Shown here: one piece after another, positions 31,186-40,146 of the stretch
How positions within the stretch are numbered: the stretch's first letter is position 1
Layout: each line of letters starts with the position of its first letter
Assembly: GCA_030834905.1 (NCBI GenBank)
Contig: JAUQWZ010000047.1
Coordinates: forward strand, 1-57,386
Source: Aggregatilineales bacterium
GTDB lineage: Bacteria; Chloroflexota; Anaerolineae; Aggregatilineales; Phototrophicaceae
Reading direction: 5' to 3'
Length of the DNA stretch: 57,386 nucleotides
Made by a program: the position numbers and the translations under genes
The notes under the pieces: model-generated
The model's database searches: none
What the model saw: the letters and a program-made list of their open reading frames with translations, nothing else
What the model was told of the DNA's origin: nothing

Positions 31186-32661
31186 ATGGATTTAGAACTC
31201 AAACATATTCACAAGCGGTTCGGGCATGTCCATGCGAATGACGACATCAGCCTGATGGTTCGCGGCGGTTCAATTGTCGGGGTGCTGGGCGAAAATGGCG
31301 CTGGCAAATCCACCCTGATGAAAATTGTGTCCGGTTTCCAGTGCGCCGACAGCGGCGAAATCTGGGTGGATGGCAGGCGCACATCGTATCGCGGACCGCA
31401 GGCGGCGATTGCCAGCGGCATCGGTATGCTCCAGCAGGATCCACTCGACGTGCCTGCTTTCACGGTGATCGAAAATTTCGTCTACGGTCAGCCCGGCGGA
31501 CTGTTGTTGGGACGGCGGACGGCGCACGAACGGCTGAGCCGGTTGTGCCAGCGGTTTGGCTTTGAACTCAACCCGGACGCGCCAATTGCCCAACTCAGCA
31601 TTGGACAGCGGCAGCAGCTTGAAATCATGCGGCTGCTGGCGCTGGGCGTTAAAACGCTGATCCTTGACGAGCCGACGACGGGCATTTCCGCCGAGCAGAA
31701 ATCAATGCTGTTTCAGGCGCTGCGCGAGCTGGCAAAGCAGGATGGCATGAGCGTGCTGCTGGTATCACACAAGCTGGAAGACGTGATTTCGCTGTGCGAT
31801 GAGGTGGTGGTGCTGCGCGCGGGTAAGGTGGTCGGCGTTCTGCCAATGCCAGCGACGGCGAAGCAGATCGTCTCGCTGATGTTCGGGCAGGAACTGGCGT
31901 CGCAGGCACAAGCGCCGGTGGCGCTGGGCGAGCCGAAAATCCGGCTGGAAAATGCCACTTTGCGCGGCAAGCGGGTGACGGTAGAGAATTTCAACCTGGA
32001 CATCCGTGCTGGTGAAGTGGTCGGGCTGGCGGGGCTGGAAGGCAGCGGTCAGGAATTGATCATTCGCGCCTGCGTCGGGCTGACGAAGCTGGCGCGCGGG
32101 CGGGTACTGGTAGATGGCAAAGAGAAAACCGGCAAGCCGTACCGCGATTTTCTGGGCTGCGGGGTGGCGTTTGGCGCTGCCGGACGGCTGGAAGAAGGGC
32201 TGATCGGCGGACTGACGCTGACCGAACACGTGGCGCTGACCGAGAATACCGGACAGATGCTGAACTGGGGCGAAGCGCGCCAGCACACTGAGGCGAAGCT
32301 CAAACACTACAACGTGCGCGGTCTGCCCGAATCGCCGGTTGAGGCGCTTTCGGGCGGCAACCAGCAGCGGCTGCTGATGGCGCTGCTGCCGCGCCAGCCG
32401 GTGCTGCTGGCGCTGGAACAGCCGACGCGCGGCTTGGACGTGGATTCGGCGCAGTGGATCTGGAAGCAGCTTCTGGCACGCCGCGAGTCCGGTACGGCGA
32501 TTCTGTTTACGTCGCCCGAACTGGACGAACTGGTGGCATACAGCGACCGGATTCTGGTGGTGTACGCCGGACTGGTCTACGAAATTACTGACGTTGGCAG
32601 CACGACGATTGATGAACTGGGCAGACTGATCGGCGGTCAGTTCATAGTTGCCGCCGACTAG
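31186..32661 (+). CDS. ABC transporter ATP-binding protein, two fused ATPase domains (nucleoside/simple sugar type)
   Basis: 491 aa. Domain 1 (1-250): Walker A GENGAGKSTLM, signature LSIGQRQQLE, Walker B LILDEPTTG. Domain 2 (255-491): degenerate Walker A GLEGSGQELIIRA, signature LSGGNQQRLL, Walker B region LALEQPTRGLD in which the catalytic Glu is Gln. This asymmetry is normal for the RbsA/NupO-type family. ATG 31186 was chosen over the TTG at 31171. Works with permeases 33136-34239 and 34236-35213 and the BMP binding protein. Confidence 0.93.
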   Translation: MDLELKHIHKRFGHVHANDDISLMVRGGSIVGVLGENGAGKSTLMKIVSGFQCADSGEIWVDGRRTSYRGPQAAIASGIGMLQQDPLDVPAFTVIENFVYGQPGGLLLGRRTAHERLSRLCQRFGFELNPDAPIAQLSIGQRQQLEIMRLLALGVKTLILDEPTTGISAEQKSMLFQALRELAKQDGMSVLLVSHKLEDVISLCDEVVVLRAGKVVGVLPMPATAKQIVSLMFGQELASQAQAPVALGEPKIRLENATLRGKRVTVENFNLDIRAGEVVGLAGLEGSGQELIIRACVGLTKLARGRVLVDGKEKTGKPYRDFLGCGVAFGAAGRLEEGLIGGLTLTEHVALTENTGQMLNWGEARQHTEAKLKHYNVRGLPESPVEALSGGNQQRLLMALLPRQPVLLALEQPTRGLDVDSAQWIWKQLLARRESGTAILFTSPELDELVAYSDRILVVYAGLVYEITDVGSTTIDELGRLIGGQFIVAAD

Positions 32662-32682
32662 CCGCGAATGGAAACTATCAAC

Positions 32683-33114
32683 ATGAGCAATCCATGCCTG
32701 ATATGCGCCCGTATTGCTTCGTGGCGAGAGGGAAATAATCCTTATCTCATCACCGAATTCAAGCATTCGATCTTTGTGGTGGGCGATCATCAGTTTTTCA
32801 AGGGATACGCGCTGGTGCTGTATAAGGAACATATGCGCGAGCTTCACGAGCTTCCGGCAACCATTCAAACTGAATTGTTTCAGGAGGTGATGACCGCCAC
32901 GAAAGCGCTGGTCGCGGCGTACCAACCGTGGAAGATGAACCATTCGAGTTACGGTAACGCCGAGCCGCACATCCACTGGCATTTATTTCCCCGTTACGCG
33001 GATGATCCGCAGCGGACGACTCCGCCGTTCAACCGGAGCGCTGAATTTAAGAACCATAAGATCGAACCACAGGAGGCAGGTGAAATCGCCGCCTTCATCA
33101 GAGAGCATCTGTAA
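32683..33114 (+). CDS. HIT-family protein
   Basis: 143 aa. HIT motif HIHWHLFPRY (HxHxH with aromatic after), with N-terminal CLICARIASWREGN where CxxC may bind zinc, VVGDHQFFKGYALVLYKEH and SSYGNAEPH. HIT proteins hydrolyse or transfer nucleotidyl groups, e.g. from AMP-lysine or dinucleoside polyphosphates. It lies inside the nucleoside ABC transporter operon, between ATPase and permease, so it may process an imported nucleoside derivative (inference). An ATG at 32668 would add 5 residues; neither start has a good site. Confidence 0.9.
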   Translation: MSNPCLICARIASWREGNNPYLITEFKHSIFVVGDHQFFKGYALVLYKEHMRELHELPATIQTELFQEVMTATKALVAAYQPWKMNHSSYGNAEPHIHWHLFPRYADDPQRTTPPFNRSAEFKNHKIEPQEAGEIAAFIREHL

Positions 33115-33135
33115 TTGAATGCGCAGGAGAAACAC

Positions 33136-34239
33136 GTGAAGTCCCGCACCGTACTCCAGATCAGTTTCTTCATCCTGCCGATCATCGTTTCGCTGGCGAT
33201 CACGGCGGTGCTCATTGTCGCCGTTGGCAGCGACCCGCGCGAGGTGTTCGAGGCGGTGTGGCAGGGCGCTTTCCGCAACTCGAATGCGTTCGCGGGCGTG
33301 GTCAACTTCTGGATTCCGCTGGTGCTGTGCAGCATGGGCTTGATCATCACCTTCACCGCCGGGTTGTGGAATATCGGCGTGGAAGGGCAGATGGTGATGG
33401 GCGCGATTTTCGCCAGTTGGGCGGCGCGCACGCTGGTGCTGCCGCCACCGGTTCTGGTCGGCGTTGAGATCGGGCTGGCGATGCTCGGCGGGGCGCTGTG
33501 GGCAGGGCTGGTCGGTCTGCTGAAGACGCGGCTGGGCGTCCATGAAATCTTCGGCGGCGTGGCGCTCAATTCGCTGGCGAACGTCGCCGCCATTTACCTG
33601 ATCGCGGGTCCGTGGCAGCCGCCCGAAGGCGGCAGCGCCCAGGCAACTGCGCCGTTTCCGGCAGATTCGCTGCTGCCGCCGGTCAGCGCCGAGTTTCCGG
33701 TGAACCTGCTGGCAGTGGTCATCGTCTTTATCGCCATCGCGGCGGTCATCATCGCGCTGCGCGGGACGCGCTGGGGGCTGGAGCTTCGCGCCACCGGCAA
33801 GAATCCGCGTTCAGCGCTGCTGCTGGGCGTGCCGACGACGCGCAGCGCGGTCAGCGCCCTGATGGTCTGCGGGATGCTGGCGGGCATTGGGGGCGCGTAC
33901 CGGGTGCTGTTCACCTACAGCAGCCTGCGTCCATTCGTCTCCGGCGGCATCGGCTTCCTGGGGCTGCTGGTGGTGCTGCTGGTGGCGGTGAAGGCGCTGT
34001 GGGTGCCGTTCGTTTCGCTGTTGTTTGCCGTCATTCTGGCGGGAAGCACCCGGCTGCGGGTGGCGCTTCAGCTTGATCAATCGCTTGCCGGCGTGGTGCA
34101 GGGGATGCTGGTGCTGCTGGTGCTGCTGGCGAATGGACTGCGCCAGCGCTTCATGGAGCGCGACAGCCGCCGTCCCGAAGCCGAAACCCGCGATTACCCG
34201 CTGATCACCAGACCCGATACCGAGGCTGAAAACGTATGA
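33136..34239 (+). CDS. ABC transporter permease (BPD_transp_2, nucleoside type)
   Basis: 367 aa with about ten hydrophobic segments. FTAGLWNIGVEGQMVMGAIF is the family signature (NIGxEGQ), and IFGGVALNSLANVAAIYLI and RALGKNPRSA-like LRATGKNPRSALLLGV follow. GTG 33136 is chosen because AGGAG lies 6 nt upstream; a TTG at 33115 would also be in frame. Its stop overlaps the next permease start (ATGA). Confidence 0.93.
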   Translation: MKSRTVLQISFFILPIIVSLAITAVLIVAVGSDPREVFEAVWQGAFRNSNAFAGVVNFWIPLVLCSMGLIITFTAGLWNIGVEGQMVMGAIFASWAARTLVLPPPVLVGVEIGLAMLGGALWAGLVGLLKTRLGVHEIFGGVALNSLANVAAIYLIAGPWQPPEGGSAQATAPFPADSLLPPVSAEFPVNLLAVVIVFIAIAAVIIALRGTRWGLELRATGKNPRSALLLGVPTTRSAVSALMVCGMLAGIGGAYRVLFTYSSLRPFVSGGIGFLGLLVVLLVAVKALWVPFVSLLFAVILAGSTRLRVALQLDQSLAGVVQGMLVLLVLLANGLRQRFMERDSRRPEAETRDYPLITRPDTEAENV

Positions 34240-35213
34240 CCCCCGAACTCATCAATATCCTCAACAGTGTCGTCGCCAACGCGACGCCGCTGGTCATTGC
34301 CGGTCTGGGCGAGACGATCACCGAACGGGCGGGCATTACCAATTTGTCGCTGGATGGCAGCCTGGCGCTGGCGGCAATGTTTGGCTTCGTAGCGACGCTG
34401 GTGACGGGCAATCCGCTGGCTGGCTTGCTGATCGCGATGCTGGTTGGGGCGCTGGTGGCGCTGATTATCGCGGTTGGGGATATCACGCTGCGACAGGATC
34501 AGGTGGCGATTGGCTTCGTGCTGACTCTGCTGTGCGCTGATCTGGCGCAGTTCCTGGGTCAGGACTACACCGGCAGCCGGAGCACGCCGATGCCGGTGGT
34601 CAAAATACCCGGCTTGAGCGACGTGCCGGTGGTGGGGCAGATTTTCTTCAGCCATCAGGCGATTGTCTACTTCAGCTACTTTCTGATCTTCGCCGTGTGG
34701 TTCTGGCTGTTTCACACGCGCGGCGGGCTGGCACACCGCGCCATCGGCGAGCGCCCGGCGGCGGCGTTCGCGCGCGGCACGCCGGTGAACCGCCTGCGCT
34801 ACCTGTATACGGTGCTTGGCGGGGCGTTGGTCGGCTTGGCGGGCGCATCCTACTCGATGGCGATCAAGCCCGGCTGGTCGAACCCGCCGGTCATGCGCGG
34901 TGACGGCTGGATCGCGCTGGCAATCGTCATTTTTGGCGGCTGGCACCCGTTCCGCGTCGTGCTGGGCGCGTACCTGTTTGCGGCGCTGCGGGCGCTGGCA
35001 TCGGCTATTCAGCGCAGCCCCGACATACAGATTCCGCTGGTGCTGCTCAACGGGCTGCCCTGGATTCTGATGATCACGACGCTGGTGCTGGTGAGCAGCG
35101 GCGCGATTGAACGCCTGACGCGAATACTGCCGCGTCCGGTGCAGCGCTGGACGCGCAGCTTCCTGCGCTCTGACCCGCCAGCAGCATTGGGCACCCGGTT
35201 TGAGCCGGATTGA
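34236..35213 (+). CDS. ABC transporter permease, second subunit
   Basis: 325 aa. GLGETITERAGITNLSLDGSLALAA matches the second permease of BMP-type systems (GExxxERxGxxNLxxEG), with IGERPAAAFARGTPVNRLRY and GDGWIALAIVIFGGWHP later. Overlaps the preceding permease by 4 nt, so the pair is coupled. Last gene of the transporter unit; no obvious terminator is seen before 35302. Confidence 0.93.
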   Translation: MTPELINILNSVVANATPLVIAGLGETITERAGITNLSLDGSLALAAMFGFVATLVTGNPLAGLLIAMLVGALVALIIAVGDITLRQDQVAIGFVLTLLCADLAQFLGQDYTGSRSTPMPVVKIPGLSDVPVVGQIFFSHQAIVYFSYFLIFAVWFWLFHTRGGLAHRAIGERPAAAFARGTPVNRLRYLYTVLGGALVGLAGASYSMAIKPGWSNPPVMRGDGWIALAIVIFGGWHPFRVVLGAYLFAALRALASAIQRSPDIQIPLVLLNGLPWILMITTLVLVSSGAIERLTRILPRPVQRWTRSFLRSDPPAALGTRFEPD

Positions 35214-35301
35214 GTTGGGTTATTCATTCCTTTCGTGTCTTGAGCAGATGAAAGTAATCTGTTGTATAACTGACGTACCTATCGCAGGACATTGAGAGTT
35301 T

Positions 35302-35997
35302 GTGTTTGTCATGATGGGATCGCGGCGTGACCGTTACGTGAGCTGGGCGCTGGGCGCAATTGCCGGGATCAGCGTCGGCATTTCGATACTGGATGTGATC
35401 GGAATCGCGCCGGGATGGGCGGCGAAGCTGACGCCGTTTTTCGTCGGCGTGCTGCTGCTGTTTGTGGTGCTGGAACGCGAGCGCGTGGACAGCGTGAAAT
35501 ATATCGTTCGCCGCCTTGATAAAGGCATCGACAAGCTGCGTTCGGAGATTCGGCTGACGCAGGCGGCGCGTGGTTCGCTGCCTGCTGGCAAAGCAAACGG
35601 TGCTAATTACCGGACGATTCCCTGGAAAGGGATGATCTTTCGCTCGAAAACCGAAGTGCGGGTGGCGAAAGCGCTCGATCATGCTGGAGTGTTTTTCCTG
35701 CCGCCGACTAAATCACGGCTGAATGTGGGCAGGACGCGCCAGAGCCGCGAAATCGACTTCCTGGTTTTCCATCAGGGGCAGTGGGGAATGCTGGAAGTGG
35801 ATGGACCCTGGCACAGCGCCGCCAACGATGAAGCCCGTGACGAACTGATGCGTGCCAGCGGCATCAGCCGCGCGCGAATCCAGCGCTTTGACTCTGACCG
35901 GTGCTACCATGACGCTGCCGGAGTGGTGGCGGAATTTCTCCAGACCATGCAGACCGCCGCCGAAGGGGAAACCAACACGGCAGGGAGCAGTGGGTAG
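35302..35997 (+). CDS. Membrane-anchored protein with PD-(D/E)XK-like nuclease domain
   Basis: 231 aa. Two N-terminal helices (WALGAIAGISVGISILDVIG; LTPFFVGVLLLFVVLE), a basic linker, then a C-terminal fold of the restriction-endonuclease type: FRSKTEVRVAKALDHAGVFF (motif I with Glu), REIDFLVFHQGQWGMLEVDG (motif II Asp, motif III ExD), HSAANDEARDELMRASGI and RFDSDRCY. This order is like DUF559/DUF2726-type nucleases. The expected Lys in motif III is Asp, as in some of these families. Start uncertain (GTG 35302, ATG 35311 or 35314). Confidence 0.75.
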   Translation: MFVMMGSRRDRYVSWALGAIAGISVGISILDVIGIAPGWAAKLTPFFVGVLLLFVVLERERVDSVKYIVRRLDKGIDKLRSEIRLTQAARGSLPAGKANGANYRTIPWKGMIFRSKTEVRVAKALDHAGVFFLPPTKSRLNVGRTRQSREIDFLVFHQGQWGMLEVDGPWHSAANDEARDELMRASGISRARIQRFDSDRCYHDAAGVVAEFLQTMQTAAEGETNTAGSSG

Positions 35998-36029
35998 GGG
36001 GACAGGGAAAAAAAGACGGACACGGCGAA

Positions 36030-36060
36030 GCATACTGCGAATGCTGCATTCGCAGTATGC
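36030..36060. repeat. 14-bp perfect inverted repeat between convergent genes
   Basis: GCATACTGCGAATG-CTG-CATTCGCAGTATGC, with outer GGACA (36018-36022) and TGTCC (36064-36068) able to extend the stem. There is no U-run; it could serve both converging genes as a barrier. Confidence 0.75.
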
Positions 36061-36098
36061 ACATGTCCATACGGTACGTATGACAGCCAGCGCGGCGG

Positions 36099-38270
36099 TC
36101 AGGGTTGCGACTGGCGCAGATTTTCCAGTGCTTCTTCGGCGTCGCCCCGGAACGGGAACGGGTAGACCTGACTCCATGCCAGCACCCATTCATAGTCGCG
36201 GATGGCGTCTTCTTCTTCGCCCATCGCTTCGAGGATGCGCGCCCGAATGAAGCGCCGGTTACCAGTGTCGCCAGCCGCCAGCGCCGTGTCAATCGCCTGC
36301 ATGGCAGCCGCTTCATTGCCTGTCGCCAGATAGGCGAGGGCGGTATATTCCGCCGCCGCTGGCTGCATGGCAGCGCTGTAACCCTCGGCTGACGACAGGT
36401 TGACGAGCAGCCCAAGCGCCTCCTGGAGCGCGGCGCTGTCGCCTTCGGTGTCGCTGTCAATGAGCGCCTGCGCGCGGATGAGATCAATTTCAGCCTGCGG
36501 CACCACCGGGCTGTTGTCCAGCGCTTCGCTGTCCCTCAGCGCGATCTGGTAGCGCCCGGCGTGGTAAGCCGCCGACATTCGCAGCGCCTGAATTCGCGGA
36601 TCGTCGGTCAGGGCGAAGGCGTCGTCGAGGTCGTCCTGCGCCAGATCATAGCGTCCCTGCTGCCCATAAATCTGCGCCCGCGCCAGCAGCATTTCGACGC
36701 TGTTGGCGTTCGAGGTGCCGGTCAAGCCCTGCGAATAGGCGATCAGCGCGTCGTCAACGTTCCCCTCAGCCATGCGGGCGTCACCAAGCATCTGATAGGC
36801 TGCCGCGCTGCCGGGGTAATAATGCAGATAATCCTGCGCGTACAGCACCGCCCGACCGGGGGTATTGCGCTGCAAGGCGGTACGGATGCGAAGCTGGTGG
36901 GCGGCTTCGCTGGCGGGATCGATGTACAGTGCCAGAAACGCCTGATTATCCGCCAGATCGTACTCGCCCTGCTGGAAGTAGACGCTGCCTTTTTCGATAA
37001 TCAGGCTGACGTTGATCTTGTGCTGATCGAGTTCCAGCGCCTGATCGAGAATGGTGATCGCCTCGTCGTAGTCGTCATACTGGACAAAGCGGCGCGACAG
37101 CAGGATATACGGCACGTCAAGGCGGGGATCGCCTTCCATCGCCGACTCGGCGCGTTCCTGCATTTCGGTCAGATAATCGGCGGCGGTGGTGCTGCTGCCG
37201 CTGGCAAAGGCATCCTGGGCAAGCTGCCAGTAAATCTGGGCAAAGCCGGTATCGACCAGCGGCTGGAAATTGTCGTTGGGCGCTTCGTCCAGCCGACTCT
37301 CGGCTTCGTCCATGATATCGAGCGCCGTATCAGCGTCGCCCGTCGCCAGTTCCGCCAGCGCTTCATAATAGTATGGATTCGGGTTGAAGCGGTTTTCGGT
37401 CAGCGCCCGTTCCGCCCGCAGCGTTGGCAGCGCCACAGTAAAGCGCCCCTGATTCATCGCCGAAATGGCGTCCAGTACCGGCTTTTCAAACACCGGCGGG
37501 TAGACCGGCGTGACCTGCGGCGGCTGGTAGGGATTGGCGGTGGGGATTTCCGGCTCGATGGTGGCGGTGGGCTGCGGCGAGACGCGCGGCGTCACCGAGG
37601 GCGTGGGCGTGAAGCCCGGCGTGGCGGTTGGCGTGACGGTTGGCGTGTGTGTCGGCGTGCTGGTCGGGGCGAGGACGATGCTGCGCAGGTCGTCGTTGGT
37701 CAGGACGATGAACGTGCCGACAATGCCAAGCACGATCAGAAAGCCGATGACTGCCGCTGTTATTTGCAGGCGCAGCACGACTACATCACCTTCTCCGGCG
37801 CGGCGGCGCGTCTTGTGCGTCCATTTGACGTCGGCGGGAAGGGGCTGCATATACTGGCGCAGGAACACGTCCGCCTGTTTTTGCGCCTCGGTAATGCCCT
37901 CGGCAGAGGGCAGCGGCACGCCCGGCTCCTGATTCATCATGTCGGTTTCGCGGGCAAGGCTTGAAGGCTGCCCTGCGCTGGACGAGCGCTGCGCGCTGGC
38001 GGCGGGCGCTGACTGTCCGGGGGTGATGCCCAACCCTTCCAGCGCCCGGAGCGCCGTTTCATTGTGAGGATTAATCTCAAGAATCTTTTCCAGGCAGAAC
38101 ACGCGCTCGCGCTGGTCGCGGGCGACGCTGGCAAGCCACAGCCAGGCGGCTTCGCTGTTCGGCTCCAGACGAATAGACTGCTGAAGTAAATGACGTGCCT
38201 GGTCTTTTTCACCGGCTTTTGCCGCTGCAATGCCCTGCTGTCGTAGTTCGCGCGCTAGCTCGGCTGCCAC
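36099..38270 (-). CDS. Membrane-spanning TPR protein
   Basis: 723 aa. Residues ~1-85 form a cytosolic TPR pair found in many Chloroflexota proteins (ARHLLQQSIRLEPNSEAAWL, CLEKILEINPHNETALRALE). One membrane helix ITAAVIGFLIVLGIVGTFIV is followed by a Thr/Pro stalk (TPTHTPTVTPTATPGFTPTP) and a long TPR array outside (MLGDARMAEGNVDDALIAYS, RARILEAMGEEEDAIRDYEW). GTG 38270 is chosen: AGGAG lies upstream and the conserved AELARELRQQGIAAAKAGEK begins here; an ATG frame at 38309 adds 13 unrelated residues. Probably a scaffold linking both sides of the membrane. Downstream of the 5'-nucleotidase, across a hairpin. Confidence 0.88.
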   Translation of the reverse strand: MAAELARELRQQGIAAAKAGEKDQARHLLQQSIRLEPNSEAAWLWLASVARDQRERVFCLEKILEINPHNETALRALEGLGITPGQSAPAASAQRSSSAGQPSSLARETDMMNQEPGVPLPSAEGITEAQKQADVFLRQYMQPLPADVKWTHKTRRRAGEGDVVVLRLQITAAVIGFLIVLGIVGTFIVLTNDDLRSIVLAPTSTPTHTPTVTPTATPGFTPTPSVTPRVSPQPTATIEPEIPTANPYQPPQVTPVYPPVFEKPVLDAISAMNQGRFTVALPTLRAERALTENRFNPNPYYYEALAELATGDADTALDIMDEAESRLDEAPNDNFQPLVDTGFAQIYWQLAQDAFASGSSTTAADYLTEMQERAESAMEGDPRLDVPYILLSRRFVQYDDYDEAITILDQALELDQHKINVSLIIEKGSVYFQQGEYDLADNQAFLALYIDPASEAAHQLRIRTALQRNTPGRAVLYAQDYLHYYPGSAAAYQMLGDARMAEGNVDDALIAYSQGLTGTSNANSVEMLLARAQIYGQQGRYDLAQDDLDDAFALTDDPRIQALRMSAAYHAGRYQIALRDSEALDNSPVVPQAEIDLIRAQALIDSDTEGDSAALQEALGLLVNLSSAEGYSAAMQPAAAEYTALAYLATGNEAAAMQAIDTALAAGDTGNRRFIRARILEAMGEEEDAIRDYEWVLAWSQVYPFPFRGDAEEALENLRQSQP

Positions 38271-38373
38271 TTTGCCGTCTCTCCTGCTGTTACAAGGGGC
38301 TGCTCTCATTGTAACTCAAAGCATTTATCAAAATAATAAAGAGGCAAGGGCATTCAACGAGCGCGGAAAAGCG

Positions 38374-38403
38374 GCAGGGGCGACGGTTAACCATCACCCC
38401 TGC
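38374..38403 (-). terminator. Hairpin between 5'-nucleotidase and TPR gene
   Basis: GCAGGGG and CCCCTGC arms enclosing a GGTTAACC palindrome; minus-strand 3' side continues GCCGCTTTTCC. Weak terminator of the nucleotidase. Confidence 0.45.
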
Positions 38404-38433
38404 GGAAACTGACTTTTCAGGCTGCTGGCGTGG

Positions 38434-40038
38434 CTATTCGCTGCCCGCCATCGTGATGCGCCCATCGAGGGCTGGCGCAACCGGCGTGAATTCGATGATG
38501 TAGTCGGTCAGCACCTGATCGAGTGGGCGACCAAAGTCGTAGGGATTGACGGCGTTCTCGGCGAACATGGTGTAGCCATCGCCGCCGCCGCGCATGAAGT
38601 CATTGCTGACGACGCTGTAAGTCGCCTCCGGATCGATAGCGCTGAACTCGCCGTTTTCGCCCTGAACCTCTACGCTGGTCACGCGGCTGCCGACCGACAG
38701 GCTCGGATCGAAGCTGTAGCGCAAGCCGGATACCTGCGCGAACCGACCGGCGCCGGTTTCGATCTGGGAGACGCCGTTTTCGAGCGCGGCGATGACGTCA
38801 GCGCCAGACAGCTCGAAGGTGCTGACCAGGTTGCCAAACGGCAGAACCGTCAGCACTTCACCCAGGGTGATAAATTCGTTCTCAGTCAGGGTGGTGTCGG
38901 CGGGCGTTTCCTCTGCCGGGATATTGGAGCGAATGCCGCCGCCGTTGATGATGGCAAGCTGCGCGCCGGTTTCCCAGCGCATGGCATCGGCGATCAGGTT
39001 GCCGAGGTTACATTCAGCGATACGGCAGACCGCACGATCTCCCACGAGGAAAACCGTCGATTCGCCAACCAGCGTATTGCGCAGTTCGTCGATGGGACCC
39101 GAAAGCTCGGTGAGGATATCGTTGATCTCGGCATCCGGCGTGATATAGCGCGAGAGGAAAATCGTGTCGCCGCCCCATTCGGTGAGCGCGCCTTCGGCGT
39201 CGAAGGTTACATCCAGCCGACCGAGGTAGGTGGTGGTGCTGCCCGCCTGGACGATGATGACCGGCTCGCCGTCGAGATTCTCAACTTCAACCGGATATTC
39301 GCCTGCCGAGGCGACATACTGGTTGCCCAGCAGCGTGTGGCTGTGCCCGCCGACGATGATATCGATGCCGGTGGTGTTTTCGGCAACCTGAATGTCGTAG
39401 TCCAGACCAATATGCGTGACCAGAATGATCTTGTTGACGCCCATCGCCGTCAGTTCGTCAACGGCGGTTTGGGTCGCGCCGGGCAGGTCGCTGTTGAAGA
39501 CCAGTTCGTCGCCGGGTGACGAGATTTCTGGTGTATCGGGCGTAACCAGCCCGATAATTCCCACCTGCTGACCATTCACATCCAGCACGACATAAGGCTC
39601 AACCTTGCCCGCCAGAATTTCAGACTCGCTGAAATCAACGTTGGCGGTGACGACGGGGAAGTTCAGCCCGTCGATAAAGGCTGCCAGCACGTCTTCGCCA
39701 TCATCGAACTCGTGGTTGCCGAGGGTCATGGCATCATAGCCGATGCTGTTCATGATCATGACGCTGTCCGCGCCGCGATACTGCTGGTGGAACAGCGTGC
39801 CGGTGAAGCGGTCGCCGCCGTCAAGCAGCAGCAGATTGTCCACTTCGCCGCGAACCTGATTGACCACCGTCGCCTGACGCGCCGCGCCGCCATCGTCATT
39901 GGCGTTTGGCTCGTGATGCGAGTGGGTGTCATTAGTATGGAGAATGGTGAGCGAGAACGTCTCCTCATCCTGGGCGGAAACCGCGCCTCCGATCACGAGC
40001 GCGACTGTACAGAGAAGTAAAACCAGTTTCTTTAACAT
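38434..40038 (-). CDS. Secreted 5'-nucleotidase/metallophosphatase (UshA family)
   Basis: 534 aa. Signal peptide LVLLLCTVALVIGGAVSAQD. Metallophosphatase domain: LTILHTNDTHSHHEP, LDGGDRFTGT, GNHEFDDG, THIGLDYD and GGHSHTLLG, which give the two-metal site. C-terminal nucleotidase domain: CNLGNLIADAMRW, NGGGIRSNIPA and SNDFMRGGGDGYTMF. It removes phosphate from extracellular nucleotides. The nucleoside transporter at 29.9-35.2 kb could take up the products. ATG 40038 with GGAGG 6 nt upstream; the longer frame to 40071 is not supported. Confidence 0.94.
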   Translation of the reverse strand: MLKKLVLLLCTVALVIGGAVSAQDEETFSLTILHTNDTHSHHEPNANDDGGAARQATVVNQVRGEVDNLLLLDGGDRFTGTLFHQQYRGADSVMIMNSIGYDAMTLGNHEFDDGEDVLAAFIDGLNFPVVTANVDFSESEILAGKVEPYVVLDVNGQQVGIIGLVTPDTPEISSPGDELVFNSDLPGATQTAVDELTAMGVNKIILVTHIGLDYDIQVAENTTGIDIIVGGHSHTLLGNQYVASAGEYPVEVENLDGEPVIIVQAGSTTTYLGRLDVTFDAEGALTEWGGDTIFLSRYITPDAEINDILTELSGPIDELRNTLVGESTVFLVGDRAVCRIAECNLGNLIADAMRWETGAQLAIINGGGIRSNIPAEETPADTTLTENEFITLGEVLTVLPFGNLVSTFELSGADVIAALENGVSQIETGAGRFAQVSGLRYSFDPSLSVGSRVTSVEVQGENGEFSAIDPEATYSVVSNDFMRGGGDGYTMFAENAVNPYDFGRPLDQVLTDYIIEFTPVAPALDGRITMAGSE

Positions 40039-40146
40039 CGGTGCCTCCATAAAGAAAACAGCCAGAACCATAACGCATTATTGGGAACAACCTGTGATCG
40101 CAAATGTTAATTTACGATAACAAATCATTAAGCAAAGTTCCAGCAA

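Noticed and set aside
36561..37964. 467-codon + strand open frame
   Set aside because: Antisense to the TPR membrane protein; composition is typical of a shadow frame (Arg/Gly/Val-rich) with no domain.
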